Positions 44,509 through 53,121 of a DNA stretch of 64,000 nucleotides are shown one piece after another. Below the pieces are notes generated by a model. The model did no database searches. It had not been told where the DNA came from and worked only from the letters and a program-made list of their open reading frames with translations. This stretch comes from Paenibacillus sp. FSL M7-0420 (GTDB lineage Bacteria > Bacillota > Bacilli > Paenibacillales > Paenibacillaceae), in assembly GCF_038002345.1 (NCBI RefSeq), contig NZ_JBBOCJ010000001.1, positions 4,526,001 to 4,590,000 on the forward strand. The letters are read 5' to 3'. The first letter of the stretch is position 1; every line of letters begins with the position of its first letter. Made by a program: the position numbers and the translations under genes.

Positions 44509-46203
44509 CTAGATCATTTTCGAGAGTACCGTTCCCGCCAGCAGCTCACCGAGCGTCTTATCGAGCGGCAGCGGCTTATTGCCCAGGCAGGTGCGGAGCG
44601 CGGTCAGCAGCACACGGACATCATATTTGCTGGGATGGACCGGAATCACTTCTTTGTCCAGCGCCAGCAGATTATAGACGGCCATCATTGCGGAGCGGAC
44701 CGAATACTCCACGGTGAACACGCAGTCGTCCGGCACTTCGGCGAACTGGCCGAGGAAGGCCAGATTCACACTGCCCTGCGGCACGACCTGCGGACGGTCA
44801 CCAAGAACGCGCGGCATGAACTGTGCAGTGATATAAGGCATCATACAAGGGATGACGTTAGTGGTATGCTCCAGAATCCCGGGAATGCGGTCCGCAAGAC
44901 CCATATGGTAGCACAGTTCCTCCAGCAGCTCGCGTCCGGTGCAGTCGCTCATTTTTTTCTTGATATAGTCGCCTTCGGCATCCGGGAACAGGCCATACGC
45001 CCACAGTACCTTCACATTGTCCGGCTGGTTGATGAAATGCGGCTGCTTCGGTGCGGTCCAGGACATCATCCAGCTGGAGTCTTTGATCGTGACCACGCCG
45101 CCCATGCCGGGAGCATCTCCCGTCAGCTCCAGCAGATAAGGGAATACAATCTCATCATCGGTAAAAGTCATTGTGAACGACAGCCATTTGGACTTGTCGA
45201 TATCCCCGCAGAACACTTCAGGGCGGCCGAAATCCGGGGATTTGGCAGCAAGCTTCTCCCAGAGGCTCCAGCACCCGCGTTCAGTAACGGACCGGTTCAG
45301 CACCGCCGGGTGGTCCAGATCGCCAAGGGTAGAATTCTCTGTCATTGAGCCGTTCGTGACCATGACCAGATCCCCGCGTGTCACCGGAATCGTCTTCGGA
45401 GAACCATTAACCTGCACCTGAATCGCGGTTACAACCTTCTCATCGCCGCTCATACTAAGCTCCAGATCCGTAACCTCATGCCCTTTGTCAAAATGAACGC
45501 CCTCACGTTCCAGCCATTTCATCAGCGGCAGGATCAGCGAGTCGAACTGGTTGTATTCGGTGTGCAAAATTCCTTTCAGCTGGTTCATCCCGGAGATCAG
45601 GTGCATGAACCGCTCCATATAACGCTTCACCTCTACCACGCTATGCCAATTCTCGAAGGCGAACATGGAGCGCCAGAAATACCAGAAATTCGTCTCCAGG
45701 AAGCTCGGGTCAAAAAACTGCTCAATCGTCACCGAGCCCAGTCTCTCTTCGGTAGCCAGCGTAAGCTTACCTAATTGCAGCGCATGTGCGGTAGAGAGCC
45801 CAAGCGATGAGAAGTCGGCGGGGGTGCCTTGCTTTTCGACCAAACGGCAATGCGATTCAATCGGTTCAGCCAGGTTGAGCTCCCGGAATTCATCCAGCAC
45901 CGTCCGGTCCGGATTGGTCAGGGAAGGGATGAAGCCGAACAGCTCCATGAAGCACTCGAAGTGCTCTTCAATCTCGCGTCCGCCCCGGGCGCTGTAGCCA
46001 TCCTTGGCATTGCCCGCCCCGTCCATGGAACCGCCGTATACAGCTGATTGCTCCAGAATATGAATATTCCGGCCGGGCATATGCCCGTCACGGATCAGGA
46101 AGGCCGCCGCCGACAGGGAGCCGATCCCTCCTCCGACGAGATAAGCCTTGCGTGAAGCGATGCCTTCCTGTACCTGCGGATGAATTCTTTGATATGTACC
46201 CAT
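44509..46203 (-). CDS. ohyA: Oleate hydratase
   Basis: 564 residues, the usual length for this FAD enzyme (MCRA family) that adds water to the cis-9 double bond of oleate to give 10-hydroxystearate, often protecting against toxic fatty acids. Evidence: the N-terminal dinucleotide motif KAYLVGGGIGSLSAAAFLI, NIHILEQSAVYGGSMDGAGNAKDGYSARGGREIEEHFECFM, SFLETNFWYFWRSMFAFENWHSVVEVKRYM, and the C-terminal half PLLELTGDAPGMGG-like region. A TetR regulator gene is 130 nt upstream on the same strand. Confidence 0.95.
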   Translation of the reverse strand: MGTYQRIHPQVQEGIASRKAYLVGGGIGSLSAAAFLIRDGHMPGRNIHILEQSAVYGGSMDGAGNAKDGYSARGGREIEEHFECFMELFGFIPSLTNPDRTVLDEFRELNLAEPIESHCRLVEKQGTPADFSSLGLSTAHALQLGKLTLATEERLGSVTIEQFFDPSFLETNFWYFWRSMFAFENWHSVVEVKRYMERFMHLISGMNQLKGILHTEYNQFDSLILPLMKWLEREGVHFDKGHEVTDLELSMSGDEKVVTAIQVQVNGSPKTIPVTRGDLVMVTNGSMTENSTLGDLDHPAVLNRSVTERGCWSLWEKLAAKSPDFGRPEVFCGDIDKSKWLSFTMTFTDDEIVFPYLLELTGDAPGMGGVVTIKDSSWMMSWTAPKQPHFINQPDNVKVLWAYGLFPDAEGDYIKKKMSDCTGRELLEELCYHMGLADRIPGILEHTTNVIPCMMPYITAQFMPRVLGDRPQVVPQGSVNLAFLGQFAEVPDDCVFTVEYSVRSAMMAVYNLLALDKEVIPVHPSKYDVRVLLTALRTCLGNKPLPLDKTLGELLAGTVLSKMI

Positions 46204-46282
46204 GTGTCCTCTTCCTTCCTTGTTCAGGGGATAAGTGCCTGCTAACTGCCTTCACTATAACCGCCGTGAACCAGGGATTCTA

Positions 46283-46306
46283 TGGACAGCTGGACGCAAC
46301 TGTCCA
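46283..46306 (-). promoter_or_regulatory. Inverted repeat upstream of ohyA, candidate TetR operator
   Basis: TGGACAG and CTGTCCA, 10 nt apart, lie about 80 nt before the ohyA start; a TATAGT hexamer follows at about 46255. A palindrome of this size fits a TetR-family site, probably for the adjacent regulator. Inferred only. Confidence 0.45.
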
Positions 46307-46333
46307 GGGATTACACATCCGCCCGATATTGTG

Positions 46334-46942
46334 TCATAACTTCACCGGATGAACTGCAGACTGATAATGCTCAAGCCCCCGGGCAATGCATCCGTCCATA
46401 ATCCGTGATACCTTGTCCACCACTCCGGCCGGATCTGTATTCGCCCCGGCTCTGAGCCAGTGGATCACCTGTTCAAGGATGGCCAGCGTGTAGAAATCGG
46501 CTATATCGAGTCTGGCCTGCATTCTCACAGGCTCCGGAATCTGCTCCTGTCCCGGCCACGCCTGCCCGTCTAGCTCCTCCACTACGCTGATCATGACGCG
46601 GTAAATCACTCCGTACAGGAATTGCTCCAGATGCTCGCGTCCCAGCGAATGGAAGGTATTCAGACAGATCGTTTTGTTATTTACGGTGTAACGCAGGACG
46701 CTTAAGAATCCTTGCTTCCAGCCCGCCCAGCAGCAGTATTGGTCCAGTCCTTCAATCACTTCTGACTTGTAGATCCAGCCGAGCAGCTCATAGATATCCT
46801 GAAAATGATTATAAAACGTATGGCGGGTCACCCCGCAATCCGCTGTGAGCTGCTGGATCGTTATTTTGTTCAGGGGCTTGGTGAGCATAAGCTTCTTCAG
46901 AGACCGGGCTAACGCGTTCTTCGTTAAGAGTGAATTGGACAT
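46334..46942 (-). CDS. TetR/AcrR family transcriptional regulator
   Basis: 202 residues. The N-terminal helix-turn-helix reads ALARSLKKLMLTKPLNKITIQQLTADCGVTRHTFYNHFQDIYELLGWIY; the C-terminal part is a ligand-binding helical domain (DhaS-like). It lies directly upstream of ohyA, so it probably regulates this gene in response to a fatty acid. GGAGG precedes the ATG. Confidence 0.9.
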   Translation of the reverse strand: MSNSLLTKNALARSLKKLMLTKPLNKITIQQLTADCGVTRHTFYNHFQDIYELLGWIYKSEVIEGLDQYCCWAGWKQGFLSVLRYTVNNKTICLNTFHSLGREHLEQFLYGVIYRVMISVVEELDGQAWPGQEQIPEPVRMQARLDIADFYTLAILEQVIHWLRAGANTDPAGVVDKVSRIMDGCIARGLEHYQSAVHPVKL

Positions 46943-47029
46943 CTCTGCCTCCTGTGAGCGCTTGGATTTTATATTCCAATTATAACCAATTGAGAGTTTG
47001 TTTTCATCCCGCCTGCTCCGCAGCTCTTG

Positions 47030-47770
47030 TTACTCCCGCTCCCCTAGCCGGACTGCATAGGTCTTGTATCCCGCTTCGCTAATCTCAAGGCAGTTCAACT
47101 GCTCCCCGTACACGCAGCCGCCGTCGATGCCTATTTTGTCGCCCAGCGGACTGAACCAGACGCCTGCCCCGTCCTGCAGATCTACCGTAGAGGTATGGCC
47201 GAATACACCCGTCTTCTCCGTAGAAGTTACAGGATGATTGTAGAAAGGCTCCCGAATCCAGATAAAATCATACTCCCGCTGCATCCGCCAGTCGGCAAGG
47301 GAAGGATTAATGCCAGCATGAACGAACAGATGGGTCTCCGTCTCATAGTAGTAAGGCAACGAACCCAGGAAATCCAGATGCTCCTTATACTCCGTACGCA
47401 TGAACCGCTTCATCTCCGTGTAATCCTTCCAGCCTGAATCCGGGTGCAGCAGCACCGAATCCCGCCCTCCGCAGTAGCTCAGAAGGGTGTGGAATCCCCC
47501 ATTGGTTATCCAGTGGGTATCCCGCTTATCATCCTCTCCCGCCAGCGCATCGCAGGCCATCTGATCATGGTTGCCCCGCAGCACAATCACCCCTTCCGCT
47601 TCGGCAAGCCGCTTCACCTGTTCCACGACCGCTCTGCTGTCCGGGCCTCTGTCCACATAATCCCCCAGCAGGATCAATTGATCCCTGGAGGGGTTATACT
47701 CCGCCCGCCGGAGCAGCAGATTGAATTCCTCTATACAACCGTGAATGTCACTGATCACTAATGTTCTGAT
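47030..47770 (-). CDS. Metallophosphatase (PrpE/ApaH-like serine/threonine phosphatase)
   Basis: About 246 residues with the metal motifs SDIHGCIEEF, LLGDYVDRGPDS, LRGNHDQM, FVHAGINP and FGHTSTVD. Relatives dephosphorylate proteins or hydrolyse Ap4A. The expected family N-terminus RTLVISDIHG begins at an ATC (47768-47770), placed right after GGAGGAGAGCGGC. No ATG, GTG or TTG is available there; the next start is GTG at 47758, 18 nt from the GGAGG. So this gene may use ATC or be poorly translated. Confidence 0.82.
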   Translation of the reverse strand: MRTLVISDIHGCIEEFNLLLRRAEYNPSRDQLILLGDYVDRGPDSRAVVEQVKRLAEAEGVIVLRGNHDQMACDALAGEDDKRDTHWITNGGFHTLLSYCGGRDSVLLHPDSGWKDYTEMKRFMRTEYKEHLDFLGSLPYYYETETHLFVHAGINPSLADWRMQREYDFIWIREPFYNHPVTSTEKTGVFGHTSTVDLQDGAGVWFSPLGDKIGIDGGCVYGEQLNCLEISEAGYKTYAVRLGERE

Positions 47771-47829
47771 GCCGCTCTCCTCCTTCTTCAGATGAAACTG
47801 TCTTGACCTGGAGTATTCATTATACTAAC

Positions 47830-47882
47830 ACAAAAAAGAGGTTCACCCGCCAAGCGTTCAGCTTAGCAGGGAAACCTCCTGG
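47830..47882 (-). terminator. Terminator after the sigma-DUF1835 gene
   Basis: On the minus strand GAGGTTTCCC and GGGTGAACCTC form a stem with an 18-nt loop, followed by TTTTTT. Confidence 0.8.
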
Positions 47883-47889
47883 TTACATT

Positions 47890-49485
47890 CTATTCCATCC
47901 GCGCGGATGACGGGTGCTGTACCGGCCGTTCCGCAGCACGGTCCCAGCGCCAGAGGGCGTCATGCCCCTGCAGATGCAGGCCGCCGTACCATTCATCGAT
48001 ACTTTGCAGGTGTAACCGGTCGGCTGCTCCGGCCAACACCTGCTCTCCCCATGCAGTCATCGTAACGCTGCGGTTCAGGAATTCCGGTACTTCCCTGTAG
48101 TCTGTAAGCTCTGCCACACCGTCAATCTCAAGCAGAGGCTTCGTCCCGGCCGTCAGTGTGCGCAGGATCTTCCAGTATTCCGTATCGCCCATGCCAAGCC
48201 GGTGCAGCTCATCCGTAACCTGACGGAACAGCTTAAGCGGCGTATCCATTCCGTTAGCTACAGCTTGGAGGGTGGTCTCTTCGACGATCCCGAGACCGTT
48301 CTCTACAGAAGGCAGACGGGAGAGGTGGGCCTTGAAGGCATCATAGGCAAAAGCAAGCGCGCCCGCAGCCAGCTCCTCCCGCTTCGCCGCAAGCAGGTCT
48401 GCGAGCTTCCGGGGATCGGCAGCGGCATAGGCCTCCCACAGCAGGCTTCCCAGCTGCAGCTCCTTGCGGCTTATATTCCGCCAGGTTCCCGGCAGGGTAC
48501 TCAGCTGAGCTTCCGTCAGCTGTCCCAGACCATGGAACAGCTCAATCCCGGGGAAATCTCCGATGCAGAGCAGGCTCAGCTTCGTGTTGCCCAGCTTTTG
48601 CCCATTGAACCAGTGTAATAGATAGGCCAGCATACTCTGGTCGAACAGATCATGCTCGAACCATAGCACCACCTCATCATACTGGCGGAATCCGCTAATC
48701 CTCCGCTCCTGCTCCGCACAGCCCGCCAGATATTCAGCCGCCGGAATGCCCATCGTGGCCTGTAGCACCTCCGCCCGCAGCAGCCGGTTCTGCTCTTCCG
48801 CCGGATCGATGAATACCGGTCCCGCCGAATAGATCTCTCTCCACACCAGCACCTCCCCCTGGACAATCCCCTGCTTCAGCTTGTCTCCCACCGTGTCACC
48901 ATTCACAATATGCAGCATTCGCTGTCCTCCCTCATGTAACAAATGAAATGCAGCCGCCAGATCGACAACAGGCAATGCCCCCTTCAGCTTGCGTCTGCCG
49001 TCATACAGCCTTTTCTTCAGCGTACCCGCCGGAATTCCCAGATAGACGGAGATCTCTGGCAGCGAATATCCATAGAAGTAGAACAATTGCAGCGGTACCC
49101 GCAGCTTGGCAGACAATTCCGACACTGACCTGTGGAGCACCTGTGTCCATTCCCGGTATTCAACAATCTCCGCTGCGCCGGGAGAAGAGCCGGCGACATG
49201 CACCGCTGCCTCCAGAGGCAGCAAGGCTTGACGCTTACGCCGCAGCAGCCGGTGACACTGCCTGACCACAATGGTTTTGAACCATCCCGGAAACGCTGCA
49301 GGCTCCTGCAGGCTGGCAAGGTTCATATACGCTTCCAGCAAGGCTTCCTGTACCGCGTCTTCCGCAAGCTGCACATCTCCCAGCCTGTCGTAGGCCACTA
49401 CGTAAGCCATCCCACGGACATGCCCGCTAAGCTGCCGGAAGGCTTCGGCATCGCCCTTCTGCGCCTTTTCAATCCAATGCAGCAT
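47890..49485 (-). CDS. ECF-type sigma factor fused to DUF1835/DUF3658
   Basis: 531 residues. Residues about 5-80 are sigma region 2 (LAEDAVQEALLEAYMNLASLQEPAAFPGWFKTIVVRQCHRLLRRKR) and about 115-175 region 4 (LSAKLRVPLQLFYFYGYSLPEISVYLGIPAGTLKKRLYDGRRKLK). From residue 190 the protein reads MLHIVNGDTVGDKLKQGIVQGEVLVWREIYSAGPVF, typical of DUF1835, with a C-terminal DUF3658-like part (ending about 510). A GGGAGG lies 7 nt before the Met190 codon at 48918, so a separate C-terminal product is possible. No anti-sigma gene is adjacent. The target promoters are unknown. Confidence 0.85.
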   Translation of the reverse strand: MLHWIEKAQKGDAEAFRQLSGHVRGMAYVVAYDRLGDVQLAEDAVQEALLEAYMNLASLQEPAAFPGWFKTIVVRQCHRLLRRKRQALLPLEAAVHVAGSSPGAAEIVEYREWTQVLHRSVSELSAKLRVPLQLFYFYGYSLPEISVYLGIPAGTLKKRLYDGRRKLKGALPVVDLAAAFHLLHEGGQRMLHIVNGDTVGDKLKQGIVQGEVLVWREIYSAGPVFIDPAEEQNRLLRAEVLQATMGIPAAEYLAGCAEQERRISGFRQYDEVVLWFEHDLFDQSMLAYLLHWFNGQKLGNTKLSLLCIGDFPGIELFHGLGQLTEAQLSTLPGTWRNISRKELQLGSLLWEAYAAADPRKLADLLAAKREELAAGALAFAYDAFKAHLSRLPSVENGLGIVEETTLQAVANGMDTPLKLFRQVTDELHRLGMGDTEYWKILRTLTAGTKPLLEIDGVAELTDYREVPEFLNRSVTMTAWGEQVLAGAADRLHLQSIDEWYGGLHLQGHDALWRWDRAAERPVQHPSSARME

Positions 49486-49716
49486 ACGTCTGCAAACCTC
49501 ATTTCTGTATTTTTATCGTGTTCTAATAATAAGTGCCGGTCCGGGAGGAAAAGGTTACATAGGGGGTCCGGAATGTATTGACCAGTGTCAGATTTATATT
49601 TTGGAAAATTAAATTTGTAATGATTATATTTATTTAAATTAATTTCGAATGATATGTGTTACTATTAATTCATTTAGCCCAGCTCGGAGGCCAAGTCTGT
49701 TACCCTGGAGGATCTA

Positions 49717-51954
49717 GTGATACCCAAGGCCTATATCAGCGAAGACAATACACTTTCGGGAGGCTTACTATTGAATCATAAACCGGGCAAGCTTGTTCTC
49801 TCCACACTAATGATAGCAACTGCACTATATTCTTCGACCGGAACAGCTACTGGCGCTGCCGCTCCTTCATTAACTGGAATCACTGGCCACTGGGCACAGA
49901 ACGAAGTTACCGATTGGGTTGACAAAGGGTTCATTCAGGGATATGCCGACGGCAGCTTCAAACCGGACAATAGTCTGAAGAGAACAGAGTTCATGGCGCT
50001 CATCAACCGCGCCTTCGGATTCACTGAAACGGCACCTGTCTCCTACCCGGATCTCTCTTCAAGCAGCTGGGCCTACACTGAGGTTGCCAAAGCCGTGAAA
50101 GCCGGATATATCAACGGATATTCAGATGGTACGATCGGTAGCGGCAAGTCCATCAGCAGACAGGAGGCCGCTGTGATCATCAACCGGTTATTGAAGCTGG
50201 ATGCCGCGCAGACCCGCACTCTTTTCAGTGATTCCAAGGATATTGCCGCCTGGGCACTGGATTCTGTCAATGCTGTAGCTGCGGCAGGAGTCATGAAGGG
50301 TTACTCCGAAGATAACAGCTTCAGACCCGGCAGAGATATTACCCGTGCGGAAGCCGTAGTGTCCTTAACGCGCACCAAAGTAATTGAGGAGGCTCCGGCT
50401 AATACTCCAGTAAATGGTGGAGGCACATCCTCAGCAACCGCCTCACCGACAGCTAGTCCAACCTCTACACCCACTGCTACACCTACGCCGGTTCGGAGCA
50501 CCTATGTCCCTTCCGATCCAACGGCTGCGCCTACAGCTACACCAGCACCGGCACCTACACCCACTCCTGCAACTACGCCGATCCCTACAGTTACCCCTAC
50601 ACCTACACCTACACCTATACCTACTCCTGATCCGGGGGATACGTCAGCCCCTCTACTTAGCAGTGTAACTCTTGAAGCAGTTACTGTAGGAGATAATGTG
50701 TACGGGACAAGCAACGAAGCAGGTTATTTGTACCTGGTTCCTTCCACTGTAGCAGTGACCACGGCAGAGCTGGAAGGCTCCATCCATGCTGCTCTGGGTA
50801 AAAAGCTGGCGGTAACCGCCTCCGTCTATTCTTCGCTGAATACTCAGGGCCTGCCTGCTGATCATTATGTTGTGTATGCTGTAGATGCCTCCGGCAATAT
50901 CTCGGCCCCTTCCAGCACGATTGAGGTTAGAGCGATTGAACTGACTATAGGGCTTCCTGCCTCCTTGACAGAGTCCAAAACCTATGACGGCACTGCTTCA
51001 GCAGCTGTAACCGCGAATTCGCTGACCGGTGTGCTGAGCGGTGACGATGTTGATGTTCATACCTCTGCTGCCTACAACAGCGCAGCGCTTGGGGTGAACA
51101 AGACGATAACCGTTACCTACACATTAAGCGGAGCGCAGGCAGCTAGCTATATCGCACCAGCTCCCTATATCGTGAATACGGGCAGTATCGCACTGAATCC
51201 ATTAACCATCGCAGCCCCTAATTTGACCTTGGCAAAGTTCAAGGACGGAACCACTACAGCAGCAGTGACCCCCGGACAGCTTATAGGGGTAGTTCCCGGG
51301 GAAGATGTCACTGTGAGCGCCGTTGCCAACTATGATACATCAGCCGTTGGGACGAACAAGACCATAACTGTAGTCTATACGCTTAGCGGAACAGATGCGG
51401 GCAATTATATTGCACCTGCGAGCTACATTGTCACCAACGGGGAGATTGACCGGGATCAGATCACACGCTCCAGAGTCTATGACGGAACGACTGCGGCAGC
51501 GGTAATCGTTGGTGCGGTAAACGGTATCATCGACGGAGATGATGTGACTGTGCATGCCTCCGGGACCTATGACAGTCCTAATGTCGGTGTGAACAAAATC
51601 ATCACCATCTCTTACACCTTAACAGGAGCAGATGCAGGTAACTATTTCCCACCTGCTAGCTATTCCATTAATACAGGTATTATCACAGCCTTACAGTTGG
51701 ACATTACAGCACCCGTTCTCACAGAGTCTAAGCTCTATGACGGGAATACATCGGCCCAGATCACTCCAGGTACCCTGATCGGAGTTATTCCGGGGGATGA
51801 TGTTACAGTGAGCGCTACAGCAACTTATAACGATGCTGCTGTCGGCAGCGGCAAACTCATCACCGTGGTCTACACCTTATCCGGCGACGATGCAGGTAAC
51901 TATGCGGCACCGGGGAATTACATGATCTCAACAGGTGTGATTGTAGCGCCTTAA
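49717..51954 (+). CDS. S-layer-homology protein with YDG-type repeats
   Basis: 745 residues (727 if the TTG at 49771, with GGGAGG 7 nt upstream and a more usual signal peptide, is the start; the GTG at 49717 has GGAGG 5 nt upstream). After the signal sequence come three SLH domains (about 55-225: GHWAQNEVTDWVDKGFIQGYADGSFKPDNSLKRTEF, then two more). Next is a Pro/Thr-rich linker, a domain around 310-410, and four repeats of about 85 residues beginning SKTYDGT/FKDGT/SRVYDGT/SKLYDGN with VYTLSG-D-A-G-NY. SLH domains bind pyruvylated wall polymers; the repeats form a stalk. Ligand unknown. Confidence 0.88.
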   Translation: MIPKAYISEDNTLSGGLLLNHKPGKLVLSTLMIATALYSSTGTATGAAAPSLTGITGHWAQNEVTDWVDKGFIQGYADGSFKPDNSLKRTEFMALINRAFGFTETAPVSYPDLSSSSWAYTEVAKAVKAGYINGYSDGTIGSGKSISRQEAAVIINRLLKLDAAQTRTLFSDSKDIAAWALDSVNAVAAAGVMKGYSEDNSFRPGRDITRAEAVVSLTRTKVIEEAPANTPVNGGGTSSATASPTASPTSTPTATPTPVRSTYVPSDPTAAPTATPAPAPTPTPATTPIPTVTPTPTPTPIPTPDPGDTSAPLLSSVTLEAVTVGDNVYGTSNEAGYLYLVPSTVAVTTAELEGSIHAALGKKLAVTASVYSSLNTQGLPADHYVVYAVDASGNISAPSSTIEVRAIELTIGLPASLTESKTYDGTASAAVTANSLTGVLSGDDVDVHTSAAYNSAALGVNKTITVTYTLSGAQAASYIAPAPYIVNTGSIALNPLTIAAPNLTLAKFKDGTTTAAVTPGQLIGVVPGEDVTVSAVANYDTSAVGTNKTITVVYTLSGTDAGNYIAPASYIVTNGEIDRDQITRSRVYDGTTAAAVIVGAVNGIIDGDDVTVHASGTYDSPNVGVNKIITISYTLTGADAGNYFPPASYSINTGIITALQLDITAPVLTESKLYDGNTSAQITPGTLIGVIPGDDVTVSATATYNDAAVGSGKLITVVYTLSGDDAGNYAAPGNYMISTGVIVAP

Positions 51955-51984
51955 GAAGAGATTTGTGAACATATGGTAAAAGAT

Positions 51985-52030
51985 AAAAGCGTCCCGCGAG
52001 CCGTGAACCGGCTGGTTGGGGCGCTTTTGT
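51985..52030. terminator. Bidirectional terminator between the SLH gene and kptA
   Basis: AAAAGCGTCCC and GGGGCGCTTTT pair around an inner AGCCG/CGGCT hairpin, with T-rich 3' sides on both strands. It serves both convergent genes. Confidence 0.8.
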
Positions 52031-52055
52031 TGTGGTTGGGGTTGGTTAGAGTAGG

Positions 52056-52619
52056 CTATAAGTCAGTAATGAATTCGGGCGGAATATAGTCTGCGAGCCA
52101 GATATTATGATTTCCGTGATAGAACTTGATTCCTTCCTGTGCGGCCCGCCCGGCATCGATAGTTAAGATCACAGGACTTGAGTCCTTTCGTCCTCCCACC
52201 AGCTTCGCTGTATCCGTATCCACCGAGAAATGAACATACTGCCTCTTCATGGGTTTCAGTCCTTCGTGCAGAATCGTCTCCACCCATTGCCTGGCTGTAC
52301 CGTGGTATAGAATGGGGGGCGGAGTTTCATTTTGCTTGATTATTTTTTGCGGGACAGAGTGACCATACAGCGCCCTGATTCTGCCCTCCGCAAGCTCATG
52401 CCGCTGCTTATCCGATGCTGCGATCATCTTGTCCAGATCCTCTGCACCGACCGATTCCCACTTCTTGTCCTGATGCAGCGAGTGGAGCAGTTGCTCGATA
52501 TCCACCCATCCCTGTGCATCCAATTCCAGTTCATATTCCCACGGTGCGTGACGCAGGGCGTAGGAGACCACTTTGCTGAGCTTTGCATAATCCACCTGTG
52601 TATAGACCTCCATAGTCAT
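52056..52619 (-). CDS. kptA: RNA 2'-phosphotransferase KptA/Tpt1
   Basis: 187 residues. The N-terminal winged-helix part contains KLSKVVSYALRHAPWEYELELDAQGWV with the conserved Arg-His at 23-24; the ADP-ribosyltransferase-like part contains ILYHGTARQWVETILHEGLKPMKRQYVHFSVD and AKLVGGRK. The family removes a 2'-phosphate from RNA using NAD+, making ADP-ribose 1'',2''-cyclic phosphate; yeast uses it in tRNA splicing, while its bacterial role is unclear. A start at 52613 is equally possible. There is no good ribosome site before either. Confidence 0.9.
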   Translation of the reverse strand: MTMEVYTQVDYAKLSKVVSYALRHAPWEYELELDAQGWVDIEQLLHSLHQDKKWESVGAEDLDKMIAASDKQRHELAEGRIRALYGHSVPQKIIKQNETPPPILYHGTARQWVETILHEGLKPMKRQYVHFSVDTDTAKLVGGRKDSSPVILTIDAGRAAQEGIKFYHGNHNIWLADYIPPEFITDL

Positions 52620-52741
52620 TTTGCATTGTTGTCAGTATTCAAAATCATCGATTGTGACGAGTTTAGCCTAGTTTAGCATATGTGAAGCTTCCGGTATAAC
52701 CATGCGCAAGGCCATAGGCGTGCTCCGTCAACAAGCGAAGA

Positions 52742-52918
52742 GGACTGAGATTCCGTTATGTCTGCCTACGAGGCGGGTATGCCAGAGCACGCGGACTCAG
52801 AATCCGCTATGTGACCAGATTCCGCTTGATTAGGAGCCGAAAAGACAAGATAACGGAATCTCAGTCCGTTTCAGGCTCAAAAAGAGACGTTTCGGCCAAA
52901 TAAGGGAATCTGAGTCCG
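52742..52918. repeat. Inverted, spaced repeats related by 51/50-bp spacing
   Basis: Two forward copies (GGACTGAGATTCCGTTA at 52742, GGACTCAGAATCCGCTA at 52793, 51 bp apart) and two reverse copies (TAACGGAATCTCAGTCC at 52851, TAAGGGAATCTGAGTCC at 52901, 50 bp apart). The first and third are perfect complements over 17 bp, so a large stem is possible. There is no gene in 52620-53121 apart from this and the terminator at 52969. The repeats occupy the gap between sigF and kptA. Confidence 0.85.
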
Positions 52919-52968
52919 GTTCGTACAACGACCGGCAGTGGGGGGCATGGTCTCACTTTGAGTGCACG

Positions 52969-52996
52969 CAAAAAGCCGCCCCCCTTGGGAGCGGCC
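52969..52996 (-). terminator. Terminator downstream of sigF
   Basis: On the minus strand GCCGCTCCC and GGGGGCGGC form a stem with a short AA loop, followed by TTTTTG. It is about 125 nt past the sigF stop. Confidence 0.75.
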
Positions 52997-53121
52997 CGCC
53001 TTGCACCCGTCACTGTACATCACATACTTAACTCTTGCTACGCACCACAGCTAACCCGACTGCTGTATCGGACTTACGGAGCTGCGGCAGTATCAGCCTA
53101 GACGCGCTGTACCTTCCACCG

